In this document: one piece after another, positions 29,768-39,028 of the stretch
Position numbering within the stretch: the first letter of the stretch is position 1
Layout of the letters: each line of letters begins with the position of its first letter
Origin: Sugiyamaella lignohabitans
Lineage: Eukaryota > Ascomycota > Dipodascomycetes > Dipodascales > Trichomonascaceae
Assembly (NCBI RefSeq): GCF_001640025.1
Contig: NC_031674.1
Span: 3,410,001 to 3,474,000 of the forward strand
Length of the DNA: 64,000 nucleotides
Direction of reading: 5' to 3'
The notes under the pieces: generated by a model
Database searches by the model: none
Told to the model about the DNA's origin: nothing
What the model saw: the letters and a program-made list of their open reading frames with translations, nothing else
Program-made: the position numbers and the translations under genes

Positions 29768-30610
29768 TTAGTAGCTGGGTTCTCGAACGTAGTTAGATAT
29801 AGTATGCTCCATTTTGTTTGATGTTATTGTAGAAAATGAGTCAAGTGCTAGACTTCTGAGTTTCCTGGGATCTGGGAACCCTTTATAACTTTCAAATGGG
29901 TCAACATATCTTGTCCAATGGAAACTACGGGGATATTTTCTGTCCAGCACATCTGGTGTGTATAGGTACGGGATCCTATGAGAAAGAGCTATTTCTGAGA
30001 CGTTTCTTAAATGCCACAACTTGAATGGCGATCCAAACTGTAGCTGTGTCCAACTATGAAAAGGATACTCAGAAAACAGAGGTAATAATGGAACCCAGGA
30101 ATCTTGAGACATGTTCGATTGGAAAATACCGCCTACAATCGAACCTCCGAAATAAAAAGCCGATACCCTTCGCAGGAATTTCCGTCTCCTTGCTATTCGG
30201 TAACAAGTATCTTCATAACACATTGTCTGATTCCAGGGAAGTTCCGTTCCAGTACCCAAAGGAACAAACAACTGCAAAGTTATATCTCCATAATCGCACT
30301 TGGTTAAGATCATTCGATGATCGATGTTTACGTAGGCATCAGCTCCATTACCCAAGCCGATTTTGGCAAGTGTATTTTTATTGGAAAAGTAATCCTGATG
30401 TATTTTGTATATTTGATCAGTTGTTTTCCCAATATTGGTACGTAATAGAACTTCATGTGATATCCTAACGCCGGAGTAAGCAGTCCAACCAGACCCTGAT
30501 GGGTGACAATCGTGGTTCTTTTTGTGGAGAAGCGGTATTGCACTAATACCTTGTAAAAGATAAACCACTGTGAACAATATCAACACAAGTTTATTTTTAG
30601 TAGAGCTCAT
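29768..30610 (-). CDS. Secreted protein of unknown function
   Basis: A 280-residue protein with a clear signal peptide (residues 1-24, LVLILFTVVYLLQGISA) and a possible dibasic site soon after (LLHKKNHDC). It has few cysteines, two of them in NQTMCYEDTCYR, and three or so N-glycosylation sequons. No known domain was recognised. It is convergent with the GH-like gene; only 34 bp separate the two stop codons, and both products are predicted to be secreted, but a shared function is not shown. ATG at 30610 is the first in frame. Confidence 0.7.
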   Translation of the reverse strand: MSSTKNKLVLILFTVVYLLQGISAIPLLHKKNHDCHPSGSGWTAYSGVRISHEVLLRTNIGKTTDQIYKIHQDYFSNKNTLAKIGLGNGADAYVNIDHRMILTKCDYGDITLQLFVPLGTGTELPWNQTMCYEDTCYRIARRRKFLRRVSAFYFGGSIVGGIFQSNMSQDSWVPLLPLFSEYPFHSWTQLQFGSPFKLWHLRNVSEIALSHRIPYLYTPDVLDRKYPRSFHWTRYVDPFESYKGFPDPRKLRSLALDSFSTITSNKMEHTISNYVREPSY

Positions 30611-31608
30611 TGTGTTCAGGTCAGAAAGAGCATCCTAACATCTTCCCTATTTTTTATCATAAAGGGTCTAGAGACTGGTGCATATGCATGCAACGCTATT
30701 TATCTTGATCTTGACGCATGTAGAGAGCACAAAACGTCGGAAGTAAAGTTTATTCTTTCAACACTTATTATCTGTTAAAAATCCAGTATTTAATCGCCTG
30801 TAACACTTGAGATAAAGCATGAGATGTGACGACAAACTCGCAATTATATCGCAATTGTGCTGACACTAAGTTGTGAAGTCTTGCTCAGTATGGGACATAT
30901 CTGCAATGTCATACGGACCATTTCAACATCCTTAACAATGAAGCTTTACCAAAAAACTCAAGTGTGTGCCTTTGATTCCCGAGTTTGTTCGTTTAAGCCC
31001 AGTCATTTTGAAGCTCTTAAATTTTTCTAAGATTGTCTCGTAATTATCTCCTGTTCTTTGGGTCTTTTTTCGTGCGTTAATTGAAGAATTCCAAGTCCTT
31101 TAAGCTATGATTCAAAGGCCACATAATTCCAAATATGATCCTGTATTCTCAGTATCTAGTTTCCCGCCTCATCCAGAAATAGATCAAGGAATCTATTAGA
31201 GAATAGTATTTTCGTAATCAGAGCTTTGTGTCGTTGAGCCTTATAACGGTGCAACAGTATTGACATGATGCGAGAGATCACACCTGCACAGCCGTACAAC
31301 AGTGCAACAGTATTGACATGATGCGAGAGATCACACCTGCACAGCCGTACATAGTGCAACAGTATTGACATGATGCGAGAGATCACACCTGCACAGCAGT
31401 ACACCAGTGCAACAGTATTGACATGATGTGAGAGATCACACCTGCACAGCCGTACACCAGTGCAACAGTATAGACATGATGTGAGAGATCAGGCTTGTAT
31501 CAGGCCATAACACGGCTGACATAAAAACAAGAAGTAAACAAACAAGCCAGTACACTTCTAGTAACTTACGCCATAAACAGTCGATTTTCAAGCTTTGTGT
31601 TACCAACC
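30611..31608. other. Divergent promoter region, secreted protein / BRL1
   Basis: A 998-bp region with AT-rich sequence and a 4.6-copy tandem repeat (31249-31491) about 120 bp before the BRL1 ATG. No other gene seen. Confidence 0.5.
31249..31491 (+). repeat. Tandem repeat, 52-53 bp period, 4.6 copies
   Basis: Units begin at 31249, 31302, 31354, 31407 and 31460 with GTGCAACAGTATTGACATGA followed by GCGAGAGATCACACC and GCACAGCCGTAC. Later copies carry TGTGA-GAGA-TCACA, a perfect dyad; earlier ones have TGCGA. The last copy is cut after the dyad. It ends 118 bp before the BRL1 start, within its promoter or leader. Confidence 0.95.
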
Positions 31609-33024
31609 ATGGATCATTCACTATCCTTTCATAATAATTTGGATGTGAGCCCGAATAACTCGATATCAGATAGTAAAGATAAAGTACAGCTGAATTCCAT
31701 GGATTTTATGCAGCATCACAGCGTTTGTCAAGGAACTACAGACGAAGATAGTAGTATTACGTCTGAAATCAGCGGATACTTTTCAGGCCCATTATCTATC
31801 CGCCAAGATACCCAACTATCACCTCTCCAAATCTCACCCAGTAAACAGCAAGACAAGTCATCTAAACAGCCTGCTACATCTTTAGCAGTTTCAAAATCCA
31901 GAGTACCAACGATACACTTTAATCCTGGACCGAGAAATTTTCTGAATTCTAGACCAGTTGTTTCGTCCCCATTGAAAAATACCATTAATCCATCTGGTCA
32001 CACTATTCCAGCTCTAGATAAAGCTCTAGCAGACGTGAATTTAAATACTCTAGATAACAGACCCCTGGCTAGAGTGAAATCAAAAACCATGACAGGAACC
32101 GGAACGCCAGAGATGAGGAGTCCAAGGAAGGGATCAAGATCTGCCATGGTTCCTAGATCTGCTTTGAGAATGGAATCAAGCTCAAGATCTAACTATGCCA
32201 AGCTACTACTCAAAAGCCGGCCATCTTCTAACTCGTCTATGTCTATGTTAGACTATGACGATTCTCCCCTTCTCCACCGAGGTACAACGCCAAGGTATAC
32301 TTCGACTCCCGAACCTGAATGGAAGGACATTGATGACAATGAGCATAGTGATGAAGATATTTCTCTTTTTTCTGGAGATGCTAACCACTCGTCAAAAAAG
32401 GGCACGAACAAGGAGTCTTCAATTATGCTCAATCCTCAATTGCCAATTATCCTCAGTTCATACTTACAGCTCTTATTTAACCTGGCAATGATGGGACTAT
32501 TAGTATACTCCATTTGGATATTCTTGTCAACGGTACGACATGATGTGGACCAAAAAGTTGAGGAATATTCGGCCGATATCTTGGCAGAAATGGCCATTTG
32601 CTCAAAAGAGTACATTCGAAATAACTGCATGCCTGGAAGAAGGGTTCCAGCACTAGAAAAGACTTGTAATAACTGGGAAAAATGTATGAACCAAGATCCA
32701 GCATTGATAGGACGTGCCAGAGTGAGTGCAGAAACCTTTGGTGAGATTATCAATAGCTTTTTGAACCCGATTGGCCTCAAGTCAATGGCCTTTTTAGTGA
32801 CTGCATTTGCAGGATCTTTTATTATTGTCAACTATGTCTTTTCGTATAAACCACACTCTTACCGGTTTAACAAACAGCGAAAACGTCGTGCCCATTCAGA
32901 ATCACGAACCCATTCTGCTCCACAGCAACCAATAGTCTTGTATGCTCCTTCTACACCTGGTCCCCATATTCCTGGATCCTCAAGGAAAACTCCATATGCA
33001 TCAGCCAGAAGAAGGAGATTATAA
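31609..33024 (+). CDS. BRL1: Brl1/Brr6-type nuclear envelope membrane protein
   Basis: Brl1 and Brr6 are inner-nuclear-membrane proteins needed for nuclear pore assembly and lipid homeostasis. The 471-residue product has a disordered, Ser-rich N-terminal half (about 280 residues), then membrane segment YLQLLFNLAMMGLLVYSIWI (about 294-313), a lumenal domain with four conserved cysteines (CSKEYIRNNC and TCNNWEKC, about 345-375), and a second membrane segment SMAFLVTAFAGSFIIVNYVF (about 400-419), ending in a basic tail. The two-cysteine-pair lumenal layout is the family signature. Only one such gene is in the window, so it could be the sole Brl1/Brr6 homologue. ATG at 31609 is the first in frame. 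Confidence 0.9.
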   Translation: MDHSLSFHNNLDVSPNNSISDSKDKVQLNSMDFMQHHSVCQGTTDEDSSITSEISGYFSGPLSIRQDTQLSPLQISPSKQQDKSSKQPATSLAVSKSRVPTIHFNPGPRNFLNSRPVVSSPLKNTINPSGHTIPALDKALADVNLNTLDNRPLARVKSKTMTGTGTPEMRSPRKGSRSAMVPRSALRMESSSRSNYAKLLLKSRPSSNSSMSMLDYDDSPLLHRGTTPRYTSTPEPEWKDIDDNEHSDEDISLFSGDANHSSKKGTNKESSIMLNPQLPIILSSYLQLLFNLAMMGLLVYSIWIFLSTVRHDVDQKVEEYSADILAEMAICSKEYIRNNCMPGRRVPALEKTCNNWEKCMNQDPALIGRARVSAETFGEIINSFLNPIGLKSMAFLVTAFAGSFIIVNYVFSYKPHSYRFNKQRKRRAHSESRTHSAPQQPIVLYAPSTPGPHIPGSSRKTPYASARRRRL

Positions 33025-33392
33025 TGAGTTAATGAAGTTATTTATCTATTTATTCATATAGGATTAAGGCAGTGATAAGTGAAATTTAATATGCAGGGTC
33101 GTCAATAAAATGGGATGTTAGGGTTGAGCCCCTTGCATTGTGACGGGTTGCCCTAGCAACATCTTTGTTTATATGCAAAACCACTGTCAATTACATCTGT
33201 TTGAGATCCATCTGTGTTAATTAACGAATATCATACCAAAACCGAACCTGGAGTCTATTAGATCCGCTTTTCTTGAATACGCTATTAGGACATAATAGAG
33301 GGATTTATTCTGGCAGGTACGTGCTCCTAGTGTCCCCGAGGAGAAGCTTTATGACGTACCCCTGAGAGCTTGGCTCGTAGGATTACTTTGGC
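33025..33392. other. Intergenic region BRL1 to ASE1
   Basis: A 368-bp gap serving as BRL1 terminator and ASE1 promoter. It includes CTCAGGGGTACG (reverse strand, about 33354-33365) close to the ASE1 start. No gene seen. Confidence 0.45.
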
Positions 33393-35687
33393 ATGTCGCG
33401 AAGAGAGTCTTATATAGCCACACAGTTTGGCTCAATTTCATCCCAGTTTCAGGATCTATTTGATGAGCTGGGACTGAATGCTGAAGAAAGAGATGAACGA
33501 GAGCGACGGATTTATTCCGTTATTGCTGAAGCAATGGAGAATTATGTGAAGGACGTGGCTAAGGAACGTGACCAGATTTTGAATCAATGTGTATCATTTC
33601 AGCAAAGTATTCAAGAAATGGTTAGTGCTTTAAGAGATGTTGATACTTTAGCAATTTTGGGAAAGGATGCCAATGTTTTGTCCAGTTCAGTTTGCCCACC
33701 ATATAACCCCCTACTGTTAAATCTCAAATCTGCTCATTCAAAATTAGAACAAATCTTCACAAATAGGTTGGAAAAGGTAAACAAATCGTTAGAGAAATTA
33801 AAGAAACTGGCAACTAAAATAGATAGCATATCGGTTCCTGCCAAAATTATGCCGGCCAAGAACTCGGATATGCTTTCTCTCAACTTATCTAATGAACATA
33901 TTATCGAATTGGAACGCGAAGTATTACGATGGGAGGAAGAGATGCAATCTCGAGTTGTTAAAGTATCTGACCTGTGTGCTCAAATATCTAATCTATGGGT
34001 AGAGCTAGGTACACCTCAGGAAGAGATCGATATGAGCATTCTCAATAATTCCAAAACTGATGTTGAAACTATTGGATTGATGACTGCAGACATGGAACGT
34101 TTAGAAAATCTTTGTAGCTCACTTCAGAAGCAGAAAGATGATCGCACGCAAAAGTTACTCTCTTATAAAAAAGAAGTGAGCAGCTTATGGAACAAGCTGT
34201 CAACGGATGCCAGTTTTGTAGAAAATTTTGAAAAGGCAAATCGTGGTATTAGCACTACTGTGGTGGAAAATTATCGTTTGGAACTCGACAGGCTAAACGA
34301 GGAAAAGCGACAACATATTCACATATTTATTAAAGAAGCCCGTGAGACGTTGCAGGACTTATGGGATGAGCTATATTTCTCTGAAGAAGAAACATCATTA
34401 TTCACACCAGCGTGGACTGATATTTATACTGATGCTTCGTTACAAGCTCATGAAAGCGAAATTGAGCGTCTACATGGTCTTGTCAATGAAAGAAAACCGG
34501 TGTTATCTCTGCTTAAGAGTTATAAAGATATTCAACAAGATGAAGGAGACCTTCAGGCTTCTATGGACGATGCATCTCGATTACTGTCGAAGGGACCAGG
34601 CAGAAGAGACCCAGGTAGACTGCTGAAGGAAGAGCAAATGAGAAAGCGTATAGCCAAACGAAAGCCAAAGATTCTTCAGGACTTAAGAGAGGCCTTATTA
34701 GCATGGCAAGAAAAGTCAGGCAAACCTTTTATAATCGATGGACGTGATTTTTTGGAGGTGATTGAAGAGGAGGAAGCGAAACTTTCACGAGGCGGTACAA
34801 GAGCTAGAAGACCAGCTGCAACACCGTCCGCTACTAGTAACAATTCTTCTAAAATTGCTCCTAATAACACTGCAAGGACGTTGACAAGTTCTGCTAGGGG
34901 GAAGAAGTCACCAGTGAAACCAGCTCCGGCACCTGTAGTCCCATCCTCGGCACGTCCTCGAATCAGGCAGGTAGGATTTCCAGCTTCAGTAAATCGACCT
35001 CAGCATGCGTCCCAAGCCAGCACTGGATCTGTTATTCCATCTCGTCATGTCGAACAGTCAATGTCACCCACTAGAATTAAACAGCATACAAGGCTGGAGA
35101 CAGCATCTCCATCACGCCAGCAAAATGCCCGTCCTGTTTCAAGAATGAAAGCTGACTCACCGGTTCGACAAGAGCCCTTAAGGGGCGAACAGCCATCGAG
35201 AGTTGGGAACACTTCCCCAACTCGACGACAAGCGTCTCCACGTAGTCAATCACGTTTTGAAATAAGATCGCCAAGTAGACTCCAACCGAACGGGCTTGGA
35301 GTACGCTCGGCGATTGCAAATCACACCTCAGCTCGACCGGCGTCCAGCATGAGTATTGGCAGGAATCCACGGTCTCCAGGTAAAGAGAATCGTAATGTTG
35401 GATTGTCATATGAGACTCTGTCGGCAAAAGAGAAGTTGCAACCGAGCGATCGTGTTGTGTCAACCACCAGTACTGCATCTTCAGAGAATTGGGAGACCTA
35501 TGACGAAGCATCTTCTAGTGATGATGACAATTCTGAACAGTACGCGAAATGGCGTCAAGGTGCCCTCAAGAAATTAACTTCTGAAGAGAATACCGATCTT
35601 GACGGAGCAGGTGGCCTAGACCCCATACCAAGTTTGCATCACCATCACCGAGTCTCTGAATTCAACTGGGACAAAGATACGTTCTAA
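33393..35687 (+). CDS. ASE1: Microtubule crosslinker Ase1 (MAP65/PRC1 family)
   Basis: Ase1 bundles antiparallel microtubules at the spindle midzone. The 764-residue protein is mostly coiled coil for residues 1-420 with repeated LW.EL blocks (ISNLWVELGTPQEE, VSSLWNKL, LQDLWDELYFSEEE) diagnostic for the family. The conserved microtubule-binding region follows (GRLLKEEQMRKRIAKRKPKI and LLAWQEKSGKPFIIDGRDFL, about 405-460). The C-terminal 290 residues are basic, disordered and rich in SP/TP sites (SPSR, SPTR), expected Cdk target sites, and end near HHHHR. ATG at 33393 is the first in frame; length compares with 885 in S. cerevisiae. Confidence 0.94.
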   Translation: MSRRESYIATQFGSISSQFQDLFDELGLNAEERDERERRIYSVIAEAMENYVKDVAKERDQILNQCVSFQQSIQEMVSALRDVDTLAILGKDANVLSSSVCPPYNPLLLNLKSAHSKLEQIFTNRLEKVNKSLEKLKKLATKIDSISVPAKIMPAKNSDMLSLNLSNEHIIELEREVLRWEEEMQSRVVKVSDLCAQISNLWVELGTPQEEIDMSILNNSKTDVETIGLMTADMERLENLCSSLQKQKDDRTQKLLSYKKEVSSLWNKLSTDASFVENFEKANRGISTTVVENYRLELDRLNEEKRQHIHIFIKEARETLQDLWDELYFSEEETSLFTPAWTDIYTDASLQAHESEIERLHGLVNERKPVLSLLKSYKDIQQDEGDLQASMDDASRLLSKGPGRRDPGRLLKEEQMRKRIAKRKPKILQDLREALLAWQEKSGKPFIIDGRDFLEVIEEEEAKLSRGGTRARRPAATPSATSNNSSKIAPNNTARTLTSSARGKKSPVKPAPAPVVPSSARPRIRQVGFPASVNRPQHASQASTGSVIPSRHVEQSMSPTRIKQHTRLETASPSRQQNARPVSRMKADSPVRQEPLRGEQPSRVGNTSPTRRQASPRSQSRFEIRSPSRLQPNGLGVRSAIANHTSARPASSMSIGRNPRSPGKENRNVGLSYETLSAKEKLQPSDRVVSTTSTASSENWETYDEASSSDDDNSEQYAKWRQGALKKLTSEENTDLDGAGGLDPIPSLHHHHRVSEFNWDKDTF

Positions 35688-36266
35688 TTTTTTAACTATT
35701 TAATGACGATATGAGCTAGCTACTTTATAAACATTTTTTGCCTAATTCAAAAAATGGGGTCTGAATTGTGCCCAGTCCCCTGCAATAAGCGGTTTAAGAT
35801 AGATCTTCCCCCTGAAAATTGATCGGCAGATGACTTTCTTCTTGCAGATATATTTAAACAGGGATGATAGAAGGTTGTTCAATTGGGGGTCCAAGACTGC
35901 TATTTTCTTCTACTCATACCAGAAGCTGACCATTAAGTTAGAAAATATTTGACTTGTATTTCTTTATTTCATTTTTATTTCCTTTCTAACATTGAGGCCC
36001 GTGTCATACTGAGAAAACTCTGTATGTTCATGGCCTTTTTCGAGTTTTTTCAAGGCGAGGTATAAAGAATAAAAGGACGAGTCAAAAGGACCATATTAAG
36101 TTTCCATTGTTTCTCTCCTACATGATCACACCATTTTATTTTTGTACCAGCCGGGTCAAAATTCGTGAAAGCTAACATACTTTCAGCCTTACAGGGATGT
36201 GAAGTATAAAGTGTCAAAAAGATCGCCCAAGTTCTTCCCATCTTCTACACACTGGACAATATCAAC
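35688..36266. other. Intergenic region ASE1 to retropepsin-like gene
   Basis: A 579-bp AT-rich gap. A 63-codon minus-strand frame at 36050-36241 shows no protein character. I see no RNA gene or repeat. Confidence 0.45.
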
Positions 36267-37526
36267 ATGACCGAGCCATCGGGGTCCCAAGATGAGAATG
36301 ATGACTTAGAAGCCAATCTATCACCAGTAGATATGTCAAAGGTGGATAAAACAGAAGCCGAGCTAGAACATTTATTGGATAGATCTTATAAATTGGAAAA
36401 AGAATTTACAGACAGTGAAGCAATATTGCATAAGTTGGCGGCAGACATTGAAAAGCTGACAACGACCTTGACTGAAAGGGATTCAAAATTAGACGAACTA
36501 TTGAATCCCACAGTTACTCCCACGATATCAAATCTTGTCGTTGCACCTAATAGCAAACGTGACACAGGTGAGAATGTAATGCGTCCTGGTATTTCTTTGG
36601 AATTTGGAGTTGGTACAAGTGTTATGACAGTACTTCTGAGACCAATGCTGGCACCCGATTCGCAAGTTTCATATATTCGTTACGATATTCTTGAGGCTTT
36701 AAGAATGACAAATAAGATTACCAAGACAAATATTAGTCTTGTTGACGTTGCTGGAAATAGAGTCCCAACGGAAGGGACTGTTACTTTGAGCGCTACTCAT
36801 TATGCTGCTGATGATTTGAACGAAACCGTTAATCTCTCTCCTGATGATAAAGATAGTATTGACATTACGTGGAGATTTTTCGTTATTCACGACACACGTG
36901 TACCGGTGGTTCTGGGGAAGTTGTTTTGTGACCAGTACAAGTTTAAATCAGGGGTCAACTCATTTTCTATGTTCGATAGGCCGTTGGCATATCCATTGAG
37001 TCCATTTTATCAAGAAGAGGGTATTCCCCTACTACCTGAGCTTTATTTTGAGTCCAAGAATTCGAGCACGAATGAGAATGTTAAGCAAATTTCGGGAAAA
37101 GGTATGGCAGCAAAATCTACGAAAAATGGGAAAAAAACTAAAAATGGTTCCGAGCCTGTTCAACAAAGTCTTTGGCCAGATGAGGCAGGTTTTGTACCTG
37201 TTGATGGTATACATAGTGTGCCAGATCCTAAGATACAAGATCCAGATCTACCAATTACGCCATCAGCAAGCACTAGCTCCCGTCGGATATTTGTGCCTCC
37301 TGGTGCAATTCCCGTTACGATGGATACGGTTCCTACCCCAGCTGCCAACTCTGAACCTTCTGTCACTGTCAATGGAACGACTGTGACTGTTTCCAGTAAT
37401 GGGTTTTCCACTACTTTTGAAGTGGAACCTGAAAATTCAAGGAACATCCCTGAGCTTTTAGCTAACTTGTTTCCGAATGGAACTATTCCCTCCATTTCAA
37501 GAAATGCGGGGAAACAGCAAAAGTGA
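36267..37526 (+). CDS. Coiled-coil protein with a retropepsin-like domain lacking the DTG motif
   Basis: A 419-residue protein I do not recognise. Residues 28-80 form a coiled coil (AELEHLLDRSYKLEKEF). Residues about 108-228 resemble a retroviral-type aspartic protease fold: GISLEFGVGTSVMTVLLRPM then LAPDSQVSYI in the place of D-T/S-G-A..S, TVTLSATHYA, and the terminal FVIHDTRVPVVLGKLFCDQY matching the usual ILG.DFL strand and helix. The catalytic Asp triad is not there (PMLAPDSQ), so protease activity is unlikely. The C-terminal 190 residues are disordered with a basic KSTKNGKKTKNG stretch. Possible origins are a domesticated retrotransposon protease or a Ddi1-like relative; both are inference. 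It has no ubiquitin-like domain. Confidence 0.5.
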   Translation: MTEPSGSQDENDDLEANLSPVDMSKVDKTEAELEHLLDRSYKLEKEFTDSEAILHKLAADIEKLTTTLTERDSKLDELLNPTVTPTISNLVVAPNSKRDTGENVMRPGISLEFGVGTSVMTVLLRPMLAPDSQVSYIRYDILEALRMTNKITKTNISLVDVAGNRVPTEGTVTLSATHYAADDLNETVNLSPDDKDSIDITWRFFVIHDTRVPVVLGKLFCDQYKFKSGVNSFSMFDRPLAYPLSPFYQEEGIPLLPELYFESKNSSTNENVKQISGKGMAAKSTKNGKKTKNGSEPVQQSLWPDEAGFVPVDGIHSVPDPKIQDPDLPITPSASTSSRRIFVPPGAIPVTMDTVPTPAANSEPSVTVNGTTVTVSSNGFSTTFEVEPENSRNIPELLANLFPNGTIPSISRNAGKQQK

Positions 37527-37799
37527 CAGTCTAATCCCACCTTCAACATCTTTTATTATTAGCATTGAAATTTACAAAAGTAAAGCATTTGGTACCAATG
37601 ATATATATATATATTATTCTTATGTGGCCATGAATTGAATCTATATCTTATAGTATATAAAGATACAAAATAGATCAGATACAATTTAAATCAGGGCTAG
37701 GGTTTTATTGTGTACTGATAGAAGTCCTATTTGGATTGCAAAGCCGATTAACCTCAACCTTTCGCCAAAAACCACCTCAACTTTTGTCAAAAACCAACA

Positions 37800-38816
37800 A
37801 TGACAGAGGCGGTTCAACCCATGCTGGACATGGAAGCAGTTATAAATTTTGAGGTTTCTGAAGAGAAGCCATCAGAATTGCCGGCAAATAATGGCAAAAA
37901 GCAGAAAGAAAAGCCGAAGCGGCGACCGAGAGCTAGTAAAACAGAGGACTCTGAATCATTTCTAAGGCCCAAACAAGTAAGAAAAAAGCCAGTCATGAAG
38001 CTGGTTCCTTCGACAAACAATGAGTTTGCGCCATTTACATACGAAGAAGCGCATTTTTTAGCTGGGGAAATTGATAAATTCATGGGTACACAAATCGACT
38101 TTGAAATTCTATCTACTATTCGATACGAGCCAACCTTGACAGCTGTGTCTGATCCATCTCAGATCGTGTGTCCCGAAAACTTCTTTCTTCTCAAAAGTCA
38201 TTGGCAAAGGCTACATCTTGCAATAGACTTTTTCAAATGGGATGTTGAGGTCCCATACGAGCTATTGGTTAACGAGCTAATGAAAGCAATTAACCAATTG
38301 GACCCCATGCTTCCATACAAGCTAAGGGTCCTGGTTACGAAGAATAATGTACTTCGTGTGGAGGCTCACCCAACGACACCCCGCATAGACTTATTTTCAG
38401 GAGTCAATAACTATCCTAATCTGCAACCTCTCGACCCTGTTTATAAAGTATACCTTGATACACAGCATACGTCGATATCGCCATTTACATCATTCAAAAC
38501 GACATACCGAGATCATTACACCAAATCACGGCAGAGAATACTAAAAAATAATGGCGATTTGGAAGAAGTTTTGGTGTACAATACGTGCAATGAGATAATG
38601 GAAGGCAGTATCAGCAATGTTGCATTCAGACGAGATGACAAATGGATCACTCCATCCCTTGTATCAGGATGTTTATGCGGCGTTGTCAGAAATACATTAT
38701 TACTTGCAGGTATAATAGAGGAGGGCAAAATTTTGAGAAACTCAGTTAAAGTGGGAGATGAAGTTGTTATATTCAATGGCATCATGGGGGTGTGTTATGG
38801 CCGGATAGCAGAGTGA
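37800..38816 (+). CDS. ABZ2: Aminodeoxychorismate lyase
   Basis: Abz2 converts 4-amino-4-deoxychorismate to p-aminobenzoate and pyruvate in folate synthesis, using PLP. The 338-residue product shows the class IV aminotransferase fold: SFKTTYRDHY holds the PLP lysine (K233), EIMEGSISNVAFR is the usual cofactor/phosphate loop, and TPSLVSGCLCGVVRNTLL is the conserved C-terminal helix start. Unusually, residues 30-68 are strongly basic (KKQKEKPKRRPRASK), like a nuclear or organelle targeting segment, not part of the enzyme fold. The length is below the 374 of S. cerevisiae Abz2. ATG at 37800 is the first in frame. Confidence 0.88.
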   Translation: MTEAVQPMLDMEAVINFEVSEEKPSELPANNGKKQKEKPKRRPRASKTEDSESFLRPKQVRKKPVMKLVPSTNNEFAPFTYEEAHFLAGEIDKFMGTQIDFEILSTIRYEPTLTAVSDPSQIVCPENFFLLKSHWQRLHLAIDFFKWDVEVPYELLVNELMKAINQLDPMLPYKLRVLVTKNNVLRVEAHPTTPRIDLFSGVNNYPNLQPLDPVYKVYLDTQHTSISPFTSFKTTYRDHYTKSRQRILKNNGDLEEVLVYNTCNEIMEGSISNVAFRRDDKWITPSLVSGCLCGVVRNTLLLAGIIEEGKILRNSVKVGDEVVIFNGIMGVCYGRIAE

Positions 38817-39028
38817 TTTAAACTTCAATCAAAATTCGCAATTTTTTGGACTTACTAACAAGGGTTTCATTATTCTGCTGTGCAGAGTTATGACACCATA
38901 TTACTAGTGTCTTCTTTTCCACCCATGTCATGTTAAAGATCGTCCTACTTTATCCGGGTTAAACGTGCTTGCATAAAACTTTATTAGCCGCATCTATTTC
39001 TATTTATATCATCTATATATCTATCTAT

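Noticed and set aside
31249..31491. CRISPR-like array
   Set aside because: The repeats are directly tandem without variable spacers and the genome is eukaryotic; it is a minisatellite.
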